A stretch of DNA of 18,621 nucleotides from assembly GCA_937920115.1 (NCBI GenBank), contig CALGVF010000037.1, positions 1 through 18,621 of the forward strand. Reading direction: 5' to 3'. The position numbers were made by a program, and so were the translations under genes. Below, one piece after another: positions 1-6,487 of this stretch. The notes beneath the pieces were generated by a model. That model was not told the DNA's origin, did no database searches, and saw nothing but the letters and a program-made list of their open reading frames with translations. The stretch comes from an uncultured Clostridia bacterium. Lineage in GTDB: Bacteria > Bacillota > Clostridia > Christensenellales > Borkfalkiaceae. The stretch's first letter is position 1, and the number at the start of each line of letters is the position of its first letter.

Positions 1-384
1 CGGCTCGTTTTCGTTTTCCTTATCGCAACCGTAATACTCCCTCTTTTTCGTGTAGTAGTTTACGGCGCACCATTCGGGATGGTTTTCGGAATCGAGGTGA
101 CTCCAACCCACGGGAATATAAATCGGAGCCGTAACGCCGATTTCATGAGCGGCTTTTATCTGCTCGCCCAAAAGGTCGAATTTAAGATGCGGGTGCATTT
201 TACCGACTTTCGACGGATAGTAAGTATATCCGTGGTGGCATTTCGCAAAAAGCGTAATGCTTTGCACGTTCGCCTTTTTTAAGGCGTTCTGAAACTGCTT
301 TTTGTCGAATTTCGAGCCTATCCCGTCTATATCGGGGCTTGTATGAAAATCAAGGTGTATTTTTCTACTTATTTCGTAACTCAT
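1..384 (-). CDS. Putative glycoside hydrolase, GHL6-like, N-terminal part (runs off left edge)
   Basis: The first 128 residues are present; the gene continues past the left edge. The start is the ATG at 384, 38 bases after the stop of the GH109-like gene; I see no strong Shine-Dalgarno sequence there, so the start is likely rather than certain. There is no signal peptide, so the product should be cytoplasmic. The segment IHLDFHTSPDI (residues 9-19), then SITLFAKCHHGYTYYPSK (42-59) and HPHLKFDLLGEQIKAAHEIG (64-83), then the strand APIYIPVGWS (86-95), matches from memory the start of the 'hypothetical glycosyl hydrolase 6' (GHL6) barrel family. Members are often annotated as alpha-amylase-like, alpha-L-fucosidase-like or beta-galactosidase-like proteins. 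The substrate is unknown and the catalytic acids would lie in the missing part. Its place right behind a GH109-like gene supports a role in breaking down imported oligosaccharides. Confidence 0.72.
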   Translation of the reverse strand, partial: MSYEISRKIHLDFHTSPDIDGIGSKFDKKQFQNALKKANVQSITLFAKCHHGYTYYPSKVGKMHPHLKFDLLGEQIKAAHEIGVTAPIYIPVGWSHLDSENHPEWCAVNYYTKKREYYGCDKENENEP

Positions 385-422
385 TTCAATCGCACGTCGT
401 TTTACGTTGTTTATGTTCGGTT

Positions 423-1658
423 TTACTTCTTGTCGAGGTCGAAAACGTCCTTTCTCTTTCTCTTGACCCATTTACCGCAGGTAAAATCGGGAATAGATTT
501 CATAGTACCGCCCTCGGCGATCGATTCTGCGGACAAAGCCGTAACGCTCGCCCATGAGGCGGCGTCGTATACGTCTATGGGCATTTCCGTTCCTTCCAAA
601 GCGGCTTTTATAAACTCTTTCATCATAATGTAGTCCATGCCGCCGTGTCCGAGTTGGCGTTCCTCGTCGGTCATATTACGCCATACGTCGGGCAAATAGT
701 CCGTATATTTCTCCGCGCAGTTCAGATTGTCTTTAACGGTCAGTTTCGCGTCGTAATACTTCTCCATTTCGGGGTCGCCGTCAAACATTATTATATTGCT
801 TTCCTGATTGCAATATCCCTTAGTACCGTTTACTATGAGTTCTCTCGAATAATATCTCGGCAAAGTCGTGTCGAGTTTTATGCTTATCGTCTCGCCGTTG
901 GCGCACTTTATAATGGTATCCACTACGTCGCCCTGCGCGAATTTCTGATTTGCGAGCGACTTATCGGGGTTTTTATCGCTTGCGGCAAACTCGGAAAGTC
1001 CCACGCCCTTGCTCGCAACCGATATGAGGGCGGTCATTCTGTTGCCGCGGTTAATATCGAGAAGTCTCGCGATAGGTCCGAGTTCGTGAGTGGGATAATT
1101 CTCGCAATTCCTCTTGATATAATTGTCGAGTCTGTAATGTCTGTTTACGTTGCCGCCGAGGACTTCCGCGCGAAGGTCGTGTCCGTAAGCGCCGTGGCAA
1201 TGGACGATTTCGCCTAACTTACCCGCTCTCGCAAGCGAGGTTACGAGCAGTTCGAAACGGTCGTAACAGCAGTTTTCGAGCATCATTATGGGCGTTTTCG
1301 TCTCTTCGTAAGTACGGACTAAACTCCAACACTCCTCGACTTCATACGCTCCGCCTACTTCAACCGCGGTTATTTTGCCCGCTTTCATACTCTCTTCGGC
1401 GATTTTGAAATGCGTGTCCCACGACGACGAAATTACTACCGCGTCAACGTTTTTATCCGCGAGCAATTCTTCATAATTCAGATATTCCTTAACCGCTTCG
1501 GACTGTTTTTCTCTCACCGTTTTCGTGGCTTCCTCTACGCGATCTTCGTACACGTCGCAAAGGGCGGTAACTACCGCGTCGCTGCAACAAAGCGTCGTGC
1601 CGAGAAGCATTTTGCCTCTTACGCCTAAACCTACGAAACCTATTTTTAACTTCTTCAT
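423..1658 (-). CDS. Gfo/Idh/MocA-family protein, GH109-like (NAD-dependent glycosidase type)
   Basis: This 411-residue protein has no signal peptide and starts with a Rossmann dinucleotide-binding fold (GFVGLGVRG, residues 7-15). It fits the GH109 branch of the Gfo/Idh/MocA family better than a plain sugar dehydrogenase: MMLENCCYDR (125-134), GAYGHDLR (156-163), NYPTHELGP (187-195) followed by LDINRGNR (200-207), and the C-terminal GHGGMDYIM (337-345) with PIDVYDAASW (360-369). Known GH109 enzymes, such as alpha-N-acetylgalactosaminidase from Elizabethkingia, keep tightly bound NAD+ and cleave by an oxidation-elimination route; the His in YPTH (191) is in the expected catalytic motif. Many relatives have an export signal, whereas this one looks cytoplasmic and probably acts on imported sugars. 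The start has a good ribosome site (GAGGA, about 8 bases upstream). It lies 51 bases after the phosphatase gene. The family call is strong; GalNAc specificity is only inferred, and an oxidoreductase or another glycoside specificity is possible. Confidence 0.85.
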   Translation of the reverse strand: MKKLKIGFVGLGVRGKMLLGTTLCCSDAVVTALCDVYEDRVEEATKTVREKQSEAVKEYLNYEELLADKNVDAVVISSSWDTHFKIAEESMKAGKITAVEVGGAYEVEECWSLVRTYEETKTPIMMLENCCYDRFELLVTSLARAGKLGEIVHCHGAYGHDLRAEVLGGNVNRHYRLDNYIKRNCENYPTHELGPIARLLDINRGNRMTALISVASKGVGLSEFAASDKNPDKSLANQKFAQGDVVDTIIKCANGETISIKLDTTLPRYYSRELIVNGTKGYCNQESNIIMFDGDPEMEKYYDAKLTVKDNLNCAEKYTDYLPDVWRNMTDEERQLGHGGMDYIMMKEFIKAALEGTEMPIDVYDAASWASVTALSAESIAEGGTMKSIPDFTCGKWVKRKRKDVFDLDKK

Positions 1659-1709
1659 CTTTTTATTCCTCTTTTTTGAAAAGTCACGAAATCGCTTTAC
1701 CGCAAAATT

Positions 1710-3017
1710 TTACGCGACTTGTTCAAGCATTATCGTTTTTAATTTGTCGAGGTCGCTCTTTTTGCAACCCGCTTTTTCTATAAGAAACTTTTCGATTTTC
1801 TCGGAAAGTGTGTTTTCGCTTTTATAGTTGTCGAGTATATATTGATTCATTTTACCCCAAGCAACGTAGTTGCTCGAATTGTTCTGAAATACTCCCGTAG
1901 TACCGTAACCGCTGCCCGTATCGTCGCTTCTCAGTCTCTGACCTTGACCGCCGAAAGAAGTCAACTCGAAATCTTTGGTCAAAGTATCGTAGTCCACGCC
2001 GAGTAAGCCGTTTATGAGATAGGTTAAAGTACCCGTTCTGTCTGCTCCCGCGTTGCAATGGAAGTACACGGGATAATTGTTTTCGTCCGCCAAAAATTCA
2101 AAAATCTCCTTGATAAGCCCGAGATTTCCGACCGATTTAAAGGCGTTGTCATACTGCTGAAAATTAAATTTCAGATAAGTTTTATCCTCGCCGAAAACGC
2201 ACGCCGTCTGTCCGCCGTCGTCTACGCCTGCGTTTCTCAAATCGAGTTCGGTCTTTACGCCGAGTATATCACGCATTGTAGTAATGCCGTCCGCGGTAAT
2301 TTTCGGACCGCCATTTCTGCCGTTCAACTGCGCTCCGCGAATAAGAAGTCCGTATTTCACTCTATATCCGTTTCCGACGGAATAACCGCCTAAATCTCTG
2401 ATATTCGCCCCGCCGCCTACCGTGATAACGCGAACGGGACTTTGTTCGACGTTTAAAGTTCCGCGATAAACGACCGTACTCGACGAGTCCTCGACTTCGT
2501 AATAATAGGTTTTACCGGGGATAAGCGTTCCGCCGAATACTATTTGCTTCGTCTCATAAACCTTTGTATAGGCGTTTTTCATTTCGGTATTGTCCGCGAC
2601 TCTGAGCAAATACGGGGGGTCGCTCCTTTTAACGTAAAACTTAACTTCAGGTTGCGAATCGTGCTTCGTGTTTTTATATCGTTTCATTATATCGTACTGC
2701 TCTTGTTCGGTTTTAGCGGCGAAATAATCGAGTACGACCTGATCGCAAGTCTGAATACTCTTCACGTGATCGGTGAACTCGGGGTCTTTATCCTCTTCCG
2801 ACTCCGAAGCCGTTTCGCTCTGACCTTGCGAGGACGAGTTTTCGCTACTCTCGGAATCTCCTATACTCGAAGACTCGAAGTCGCTTGCGGACCCCGACTG
2901 ATTTTCGGTTGAACCCGAACCTCCGCCCATATCGCAACCGACTAAAACGGTCGAAAAGAATACCGTTAAAACAAGCAAGATTACGATTATTACCCTTGAA
3001 TTGATATATTTTTTCAT
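1710..3017 (-). CDS. Lipoprotein with tyrosine/dual-specificity phosphatase-like domain
   Basis: 435 residues. A hydrophobic signal ends in the lipobox LVGC (Cys28), followed by a Gly/Ser/Glu-rich linker (about 29-78), so the protein should be anchored outside the membrane. Residues about 80-195 look like a small beta-sandwich, perhaps fibronectin-like (PGKTYYYEVED). The catalytic region begins at ANIRDLGGY (204-212), the usual entry motif of the Y_phosphatase3 family, continues through LIRGAQL and ELDLRN (257-262), and has the P-loop HCNAGADRTG (320-329): Cys321 is the nucleophile and Arg327 the phosphate-binding residue of the CX5R signature. Relatives dephosphorylate proteins, lipids or inositol phosphates. 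The substrate here is not evident. Ribosome site AAAGGTG lies upstream of the ATG. The 161-base gap before it carries two hairpins, so its expression may be partly separate from the genes upstream. All key P-loop residues are intact, so I expect an active enzyme. Confidence 0.9.
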   Translation of the reverse strand: MKKYINSRVIIVILLVLTVFFSTVLVGCDMGGGSGSTENQSGSASDFESSSIGDSESSENSSSQGQSETASESEEDKDPEFTDHVKSIQTCDQVVLDYFAAKTEQEQYDIMKRYKNTKHDSQPEVKFYVKRSDPPYLLRVADNTEMKNAYTKVYETKQIVFGGTLIPGKTYYYEVEDSSSTVVYRGTLNVEQSPVRVITVGGGANIRDLGGYSVGNGYRVKYGLLIRGAQLNGRNGGPKITADGITTMRDILGVKTELDLRNAGVDDGGQTACVFGEDKTYLKFNFQQYDNAFKSVGNLGLIKEIFEFLADENNYPVYFHCNAGADRTGTLTYLINGLLGVDYDTLTKDFELTSFGGQGQRLRSDDTGSGYGTTGVFQNNSSNYVAWGKMNQYILDNYKSENTLSEKIEKFLIEKAGCKKSDLDKLKTIMLEQVA

Positions 3018-3037
3018 AGATACACCTTTAAATTGTA

Positions 3038-3050
3038 CGTTATTATAACG
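3038..3050 (-). promoter_or_regulatory. Possible -10 element inside a 13-base palindrome
   Basis: Reading the minus strand, TATAAT lies at 3047-3042, centred in the perfect palindrome CGTTATAATAACG, about 25 bases before the phosphatase gene start. No -35-like hexamer stands 16-18 bases upstream, and no TG extension precedes it. It could be a weak promoter for the phosphatase gene or an operator-like site, or chance in an A+T-rich gap. Confidence 0.22.
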
Positions 3051-3055
3051 AATTA

Positions 3056-3095
3056 TCGCCTTTCCGCTCGATATTTATTTAAAGCGGAAAGGCGA
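3056..3095 (-). other. Perfect 13-bp stem-loop between two operon genes
   Basis: The arms 3056-3068 (TCGCCTTTCCGCT) and 3083-3095 are exact reverse complements, with a 14-base A+T-rich loop. Downstream on the transcribed strand there is no run of T (TAATTCG follows), so it is not a standard intrinsic terminator. It may protect the 3' end of the upstream message, act as a processing site, or lower expression of the phosphatase gene. Confidence 0.7.
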
Positions 3096-3115
3096 CAGTA
3101 TCCGTTATTTTGCCC

Positions 3116-3134
3116 GCTTCGCTGAATGCGAAGC
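3116..3134 (-). other. 7-bp hairpin just after the 1009-residue gene
   Basis: GCTTCGC at 3116-3122 pairs exactly with GCGAAGC at 3128-3134 around a 5-base loop. On the minus strand it lies about 45 bases after the stop codon and upstream of the stronger 3056-3095 stem-loop; GGGCAAAATAACGG follows rather than a T-tract. With the next stem it forms a two-hairpin spacer. Confidence 0.45.
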
Positions 3135-3178
3135 AATTTTGCAAATTTACGCCTGTGAAAAACCTAAACTATACGTTT

Positions 3179-6100
3179 TTAGTTTTCCTTGGACTTGAAC
3201 GTGGGAAGCGAACCTGCGGCCATAGTCCAGTAGGTCTCGTTCCAGCCGCTGTCGGGAAGAGCAACGTTGTTAGTCGTATTATTGTCGTAAGCAACGTATA
3301 CAGATCCTTTGCTGACGTTGACTTTACAAACGTAATCGCTATATTCTGCAGGAACGCCGATTACCGCTACGTTAGAGAAAGTCGTCCACCAACCGAAGTT
3401 ACCGAACAAGTAGACTTTTGTAGTTTTAGTTTTGTCTAAACCCGTTATCTTCGCCGCGGTATAGTCCACTATTACGTTTTTCATCGTATATCCGCTAGTG
3501 TCCACTCCGAACAGACCGTGATTGTTTTGATCCGTGGTATCATAGGTTTTTATGCCGATATACACGTTTTCTATAAGTCTAACCGCATTTTCTTCGTTGG
3601 CGGCTACGGAAACGAAACTTCCTTTCTGTTTGAACGCCGCGTCGATAAACGCGATGTTTTTGATTGTTCCGCCTGCACCGAGTTGGCTGACGAAACTCGT
3701 TTTATTATTCGTACTTCTTATCGTAAACCCGACGATTTTATGACCGTCACCGTCGATAGTTCCGACGAAATCATGCCCAAGACCTATCGTGTAGTCAGCG
3801 GTAACAACCTCTACGCTTTTTTCCTTATCCCAATAGGTTGCGTACCAGCCCGTTTCGCTCATCGTTATATTGTCGGTAAGTCTGTAATACCCGTTGCCGC
3901 CGAGAGCCGTCTCTATTACGCTGATACTTTGAAGGTCGGCTTCGGTCGCAATACTCTTCGTTACGAATAACGCGTTTACGGTTACGGTATAAGCAACGGT
4001 GTTGGTTTCCACGTTGAAGACAATCGCCTTATTCCCGTAAAGAGTAGCAGGCAACTTGTCGATTACAAGTTCTCCGTCGCCATACGACCATTCGGAATAT
4101 TCCGTTCCGTCAATCGTTAAACTCTTACCATTAGTATCTCCCAAATCCAAATCGAAGTTTATTGTCGTCATATACGTCGTATTAGCAACGTCGTCCTCGG
4201 CGTTCACGTTGAGATCTGCAACTACGTCGTCTACGGTTATCGACTGCTTTTTGAGAACACCTCTGAATGTCGGAAGCGAACCGTCGGACATAATCCAATA
4301 ATTTCTATTCCAGTCGCTATCGGGAAGCGTCACGCCGTTATCACCTTCGGTGTAAGCAATATATAATTTATACACGCCATTTGAATCAGTCAACCCTTGA
4401 CCTTCGTATGTTTTTCCGGCGTACTCTTTCGGAATACCGATTGCGGCTACATTAGAAAACTTAGTAGAACTTCCAAAATTGCCAAGCAAGGTCGTATTAT
4501 CTTTCTCAACATTGTTGAATTGAGCATCGTCATAATCAATTATGACGTTTTTCATTGTAAAGTTATTTGTAGTGTATAATGGTCCGAACAATCCATGGTT
4601 GGTTTGCGTTTCGTTGTCAAACGTCTTTACGTCTATATAAACGTTTTCAAGTGAACCGTTTACACTGTTAGATACAAATGTTCCCTTTTTCAGGAATGAG
4701 GCTTCAACAAAAGCGATATTTTTAAGTATTCCGCCCTCGCCAAAGTAACCTATAAATCCGTCCTTAGCATCAGTGCTGTCAACAGTAAGTCCATATACCT
4801 TATTACCGCTACCGTCAATAGTTCCGATAAATCTCGCATTCTCACTCAAACCAATTAAACGGCTACTCAATGCTGTGGTCATAGTAATATCGTTTGCAAG
4901 TTTGTAATATCCATTGCCGCCGAGTGCGGTTTCTATCGCACTTATTCCTCTAAGGTCGGCTTCGGTTGCAATACTCTTCGTTACAAACAACGCGTTTACG
5001 GTTATTACGTAGTCGGTTGTTTCGCCCGAACCCGTTACGGTAAACGTCTTATTTCCGTAAACGGTCGCGGGAACGTCAAATTTAAGTGCGTTGCTTGCTA
5101 TCGAGCCTTTGTACTCCGTACCGTCGATAGTTACGGTTACTTCCGCAATATCTTCTACGCCCTTGCCGATAAGACTTACTCTTGCGGTATTAGCGGTCGC
5201 AACTCCGTCCGCTACGGTTACGCCGAGGTTTATACCGGCTGCGTTTACGGTGATTTCTTTCGTCGCTTCGGCAACGGTCACCTTTACGCTTTTTACTGCG
5301 GAAGCGGTATCTATATCTATCTTCGGTTCAGCCTTGTAGTATACGGTGTATTCGCCCGCTTCGGTCGCCGTGGGGATAGCCGCAGAGAAAGTCTCGCCGT
5401 CAAGCGAATACTGCATTACGGAATAACTATCCGCAGTACCTGCGGTTACGAGTTCCAACGCGGTTCCGTCCGCTTTAAGTCCCGTTACGGCAACGGGTGC
5501 GGTCAATACTTCAACCGTTCTGCCCTTATCCTGTAAGTAAAGATTTTTAAGAGACTCTCTGTGGTTCGGTTCTTTTTCGTAAGCCGCTCTCGCAACGTAT
5601 TCCATAGAACGAACGTTGTTGTTTGCGGTAGCGAATTTATAGTGAGTTTCGCCGTCTATGGTATATTTGATATAACCGATTCCGACGTAGTCTCTCGAAA
5701 CGTTAGCGGCAAGCATATTTACTACCGAGCCGTAGAAACGATAGTTTCCGTCCGTTCCTCCGATTTTCATTTCGTTGCCTTCGAGACAGATTATTCTCTT
5801 CTTGCCCGAAATATCGGTCTTGTCGTATACGATTTTGCCATCCGCTTCGCCGACTTTCCAGTAATAGTAGGTCGAAAGATTGCTTTCGCTGTCTATTCTG
5901 TGAGTTTCGTCGTTGTAATTCGACGGGGCTACGAAAATTCCGTATTTCAAGTCGGTATACTTCGCGGTGAGCGCGGTATACGAAGCCTCGGAAAGCGAGA
6001 ACGAAAATCTGATTCCGCAGTTCTCTGCGGTACTCTCTTCACCCGCTACGCCTATTCTGACGCTCGCTCCGACGTCCATTTTGAGATCGGATACGTTGTC

Positions 6101-6208
6101 GATAGTGATTTCCTCGTCTGCGGCGTTGGCTTTAATCAAAGAGCCTGCCGTAAGCGCGGAAAAGCAAAGCGTAAGGCATATTAAAAGCGAAAATATTATC
6201 TTTTTCAT
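3179..6208 (-). CDS. Large secreted protein with Ig-like linkers and two beta-helix (GLUG-like) modules
   Basis: 1009 residues. The N-terminus is a classical signal peptide with a likely cut after KANA (about residue 29); there is no lipobox. Residues about 65-210 form a compact unidentified domain (GIRFSFSLS, YGIFVAPSNY, FYGSVVNML). I recall similar domains in secreted clostridial proteins but cannot name one. A bacterial Ig-like segment follows (about 235-315), then two copies of the same unit: an Ig-like connector plus a beta-helix module (317-655 and 656-1009). Each helix module has FIGTIDG or FVGTIDG, KNIAF, ENVYI, HGLFG and MKNVI/V steps and closes with YW-M---SLPTF. Such folds usually bind or cleave polysaccharides or act as adhesins; no catalytic residues can be assigned. 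No LPXTG signal, transmembrane tail, dockerin or SLH domain is present, so it is either freely secreted or held by binding. The ATG overlaps the stop of the small gene at 6205-6345, and its ribosome site GAGGGGGG (6225-6218) lies inside that gene. Confidence 0.88.
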   Translation of the reverse strand: MKKIIFSLLICLTLCFSALTAGSLIKANAADEEITIDNVSDLKMDVGASVRIGVAGEESTAENCGIRFSFSLSEASYTALTAKYTDLKYGIFVAPSNYNDETHRIDSESNLSTYYYWKVGEADGKIVYDKTDISGKKRIICLEGNEMKIGGTDGNYRFYGSVVNMLAANVSRDYVGIGYIKYTIDGETHYKFATANNNVRSMEYVARAAYEKEPNHRESLKNLYLQDKGRTVEVLTAPVAVTGLKADGTALELVTAGTADSYSVMQYSLDGETFSAAIPTATEAGEYTVYYKAEPKIDIDTASAVKSVKVTVAEATKEITVNAAGINLGVTVADGVATANTARVSLIGKGVEDIAEVTVTIDGTEYKGSIASNALKFDVPATVYGNKTFTVTGSGETTDYVITVNALFVTKSIATEADLRGISAIETALGGNGYYKLANDITMTTALSSRLIGLSENARFIGTIDGSGNKVYGLTVDSTDAKDGFIGYFGEGGILKNIAFVEASFLKKGTFVSNSVNGSLENVYIDVKTFDNETQTNHGLFGPLYTTNNFTMKNVIIDYDDAQFNNVEKDNTTLLGNFGSSTKFSNVAAIGIPKEYAGKTYEGQGLTDSNGVYKLYIAYTEGDNGVTLPDSDWNRNYWIMSDGSLPTFRGVLKKQSITVDDVVADLNVNAEDDVANTTYMTTINFDLDLGDTNGKSLTIDGTEYSEWSYGDGELVIDKLPATLYGNKAIVFNVETNTVAYTVTVNALFVTKSIATEADLQSISVIETALGGNGYYRLTDNITMSETGWYATYWDKEKSVEVVTADYTIGLGHDFVGTIDGDGHKIVGFTIRSTNNKTSFVSQLGAGGTIKNIAFIDAAFKQKGSFVSVAANEENAVRLIENVYIGIKTYDTTDQNNHGLFGVDTSGYTMKNVIVDYTAAKITGLDKTKTTKVYLFGNFGWWTTFSNVAVIGVPAEYSDYVCKVNVSKGSVYVAYDNNTTNNVALPDSGWNETYWTMAAGSLPTFKSKEN
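3182..4243 (-). repeat. Connector + beta-helix module, copy A2 (last in the 1009-residue protein)
   Basis: This encodes residues 656-1009. Its helix part is the closest relative of copy B3 at 6491-7552. Over 3541-3780 against 6856-7095 I count 19 differences in 240 bases with no gaps (about 92% identity), and the 3315-base offset stays constant to at least 3841/7156. Confidence 0.85.
4244..5260 (-). repeat. Connector + beta-helix module, copy A1
   Basis: This encodes residues 317-655 of the 1009-residue protein. It shares the joint VNALFVTKSIATEADL exactly with copy A2 and the same ordered motifs, but it is clearly more diverged from A2 than A2 is from B3. Its connector resembles those of B2 and B3 (LGVTVADGVATAN). 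Confidence 0.8.
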
Positions 6209-6345
6209 TTTAACCAGCCCCCCTCATCCCAAGTAATGTCGCCGTCCTTCACGTCGTTCGACGTTCTTATGAAGCACTCTTCGTCAATAGCAAGAATCCC
6301 CAAAATTTCGGGTGCTTCATAAATGTTTTTGCCTGTTTGTTGCAT
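6205..6345 (-). CDS. 46-residue small protein, translationally coupled to the next gene; 'YEAPEI' type
   Basis: I translated this short frame directly: it begins MQQTGKNIYEAPEILGILA and ends DITWDEGGWLK. The ATG follows a perfect AAGGAGG by 5 bases, the best ribosome site in the window. The stop TGA overlaps the next gene's start as ATGA, so the two are probably translated together. The product is acidic, has one cysteine (Cys24), and has no signal peptide or membrane segment. An N-terminal YEAPEI followed by a hydrophobic stretch, a short TS motif and a Gly/Asp-rich tail resembles, from memory, tiny hypothetical proteins common in gut Clostridia (pattern YE-PE-E-I). Their function is unknown to me. 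The last residues (EGGW) also encode the ribosome site of the downstream gene, so that part may be constrained by DNA function. Alternatives: a precursor-like peptide, or only a leader that drives coupling. The quality of the ribosome site and the exact overlap make translation very likely. Confidence 0.8.
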   Translation of the reverse strand: MQQTGKNIYEAPEILGILAIDEECFIRTSNDVKDGDITWDEGGWLK

Positions 6346-6350
6346 TATAA

Positions 6351-6357
6351 CCTCCTT
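6351..6357 (-). promoter_or_regulatory. Strong ribosome binding site (AAGGAGG) of the 46-codon gene
   Basis: The minus strand reads AAGGAGG-TTATA-ATG. It is a full match to the anti-Shine-Dalgarno sequence with 5-base spacing, and it fixes the start of the small gene at 6345. No other start codon uses it. Confidence 0.88.
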
Positions 6358-6365
6358 ATTTTTCG

Positions 6366-6392
6366 AGAGCGTTTTATTCTGTTTTACGCTCT
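6366..6392 (-). other. Hairpin just upstream of the small gene's ribosome site
   Basis: AGAGCGT (6366-6372) pairs exactly with ACGCTCT (6386-6392) around a 13-base A/T-rich loop. On the transcript it ends about 8 bases before AAGGAGG. It could stabilise the 5' end of a processed message or influence ribosome access. Confidence 0.45.
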
Positions 6393-6430
6393 TGTTTACC
6401 GTTAATCGGTTCGCAGGTCGCCGTCTTTAC

Positions 6431-6475
6431 AAGCGGCAACTCGAAAACCCGCTTTTTACGGCGAGTTTTCCGCTT
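6431..6475 (-). other. Long imperfect stem-loop after the 1375-residue gene
   Basis: Outer arm 6431-6436 pairs with 6470-6475, and inner arm 6438-6443 pairs with 6462-6467: 12 base pairs with a small internal loop and an 18-base apical loop. It starts 12 bases after the stop at 6488 in the direction of transcription and is not followed by a T-run (GTAAAGACGG follows). It is better read as an mRNA-stabilising or processing element than as an intrinsic terminator. The rest of the 142-base gap (6346-6487) shows no promoter I would defend. Confidence 0.5.
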
Positions 6476-6487
6476 TCAGCCGTCTTT

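Noticed and set aside
423..1658. Plain inositol or sugar dehydrogenase
   Set aside because: The fold is the same, but the YPTH, LDINRGN and GHGGMDY motifs point to the GH109 branch.
3056..3095. Intrinsic terminator after the 1009-residue gene
   Set aside because: The stem is excellent but no T-run follows it on the transcribed strand, so it is listed as a stem-loop only.
3245..3259. LPDSG near the C-terminus of the 1009-residue protein, resembling a sortase LPXTG signal
   Set aside because: The fourth residue is Ser, the motif is part of the repeated module ending, and no hydrophobic segment or basic tail follows.
6346..6487. Promoter for the small gene and the 1009-residue gene
   Set aside because: The 142-base gap is large enough, but I found no -35/-10 pair with reasonable spacing; only hairpins can be supported.
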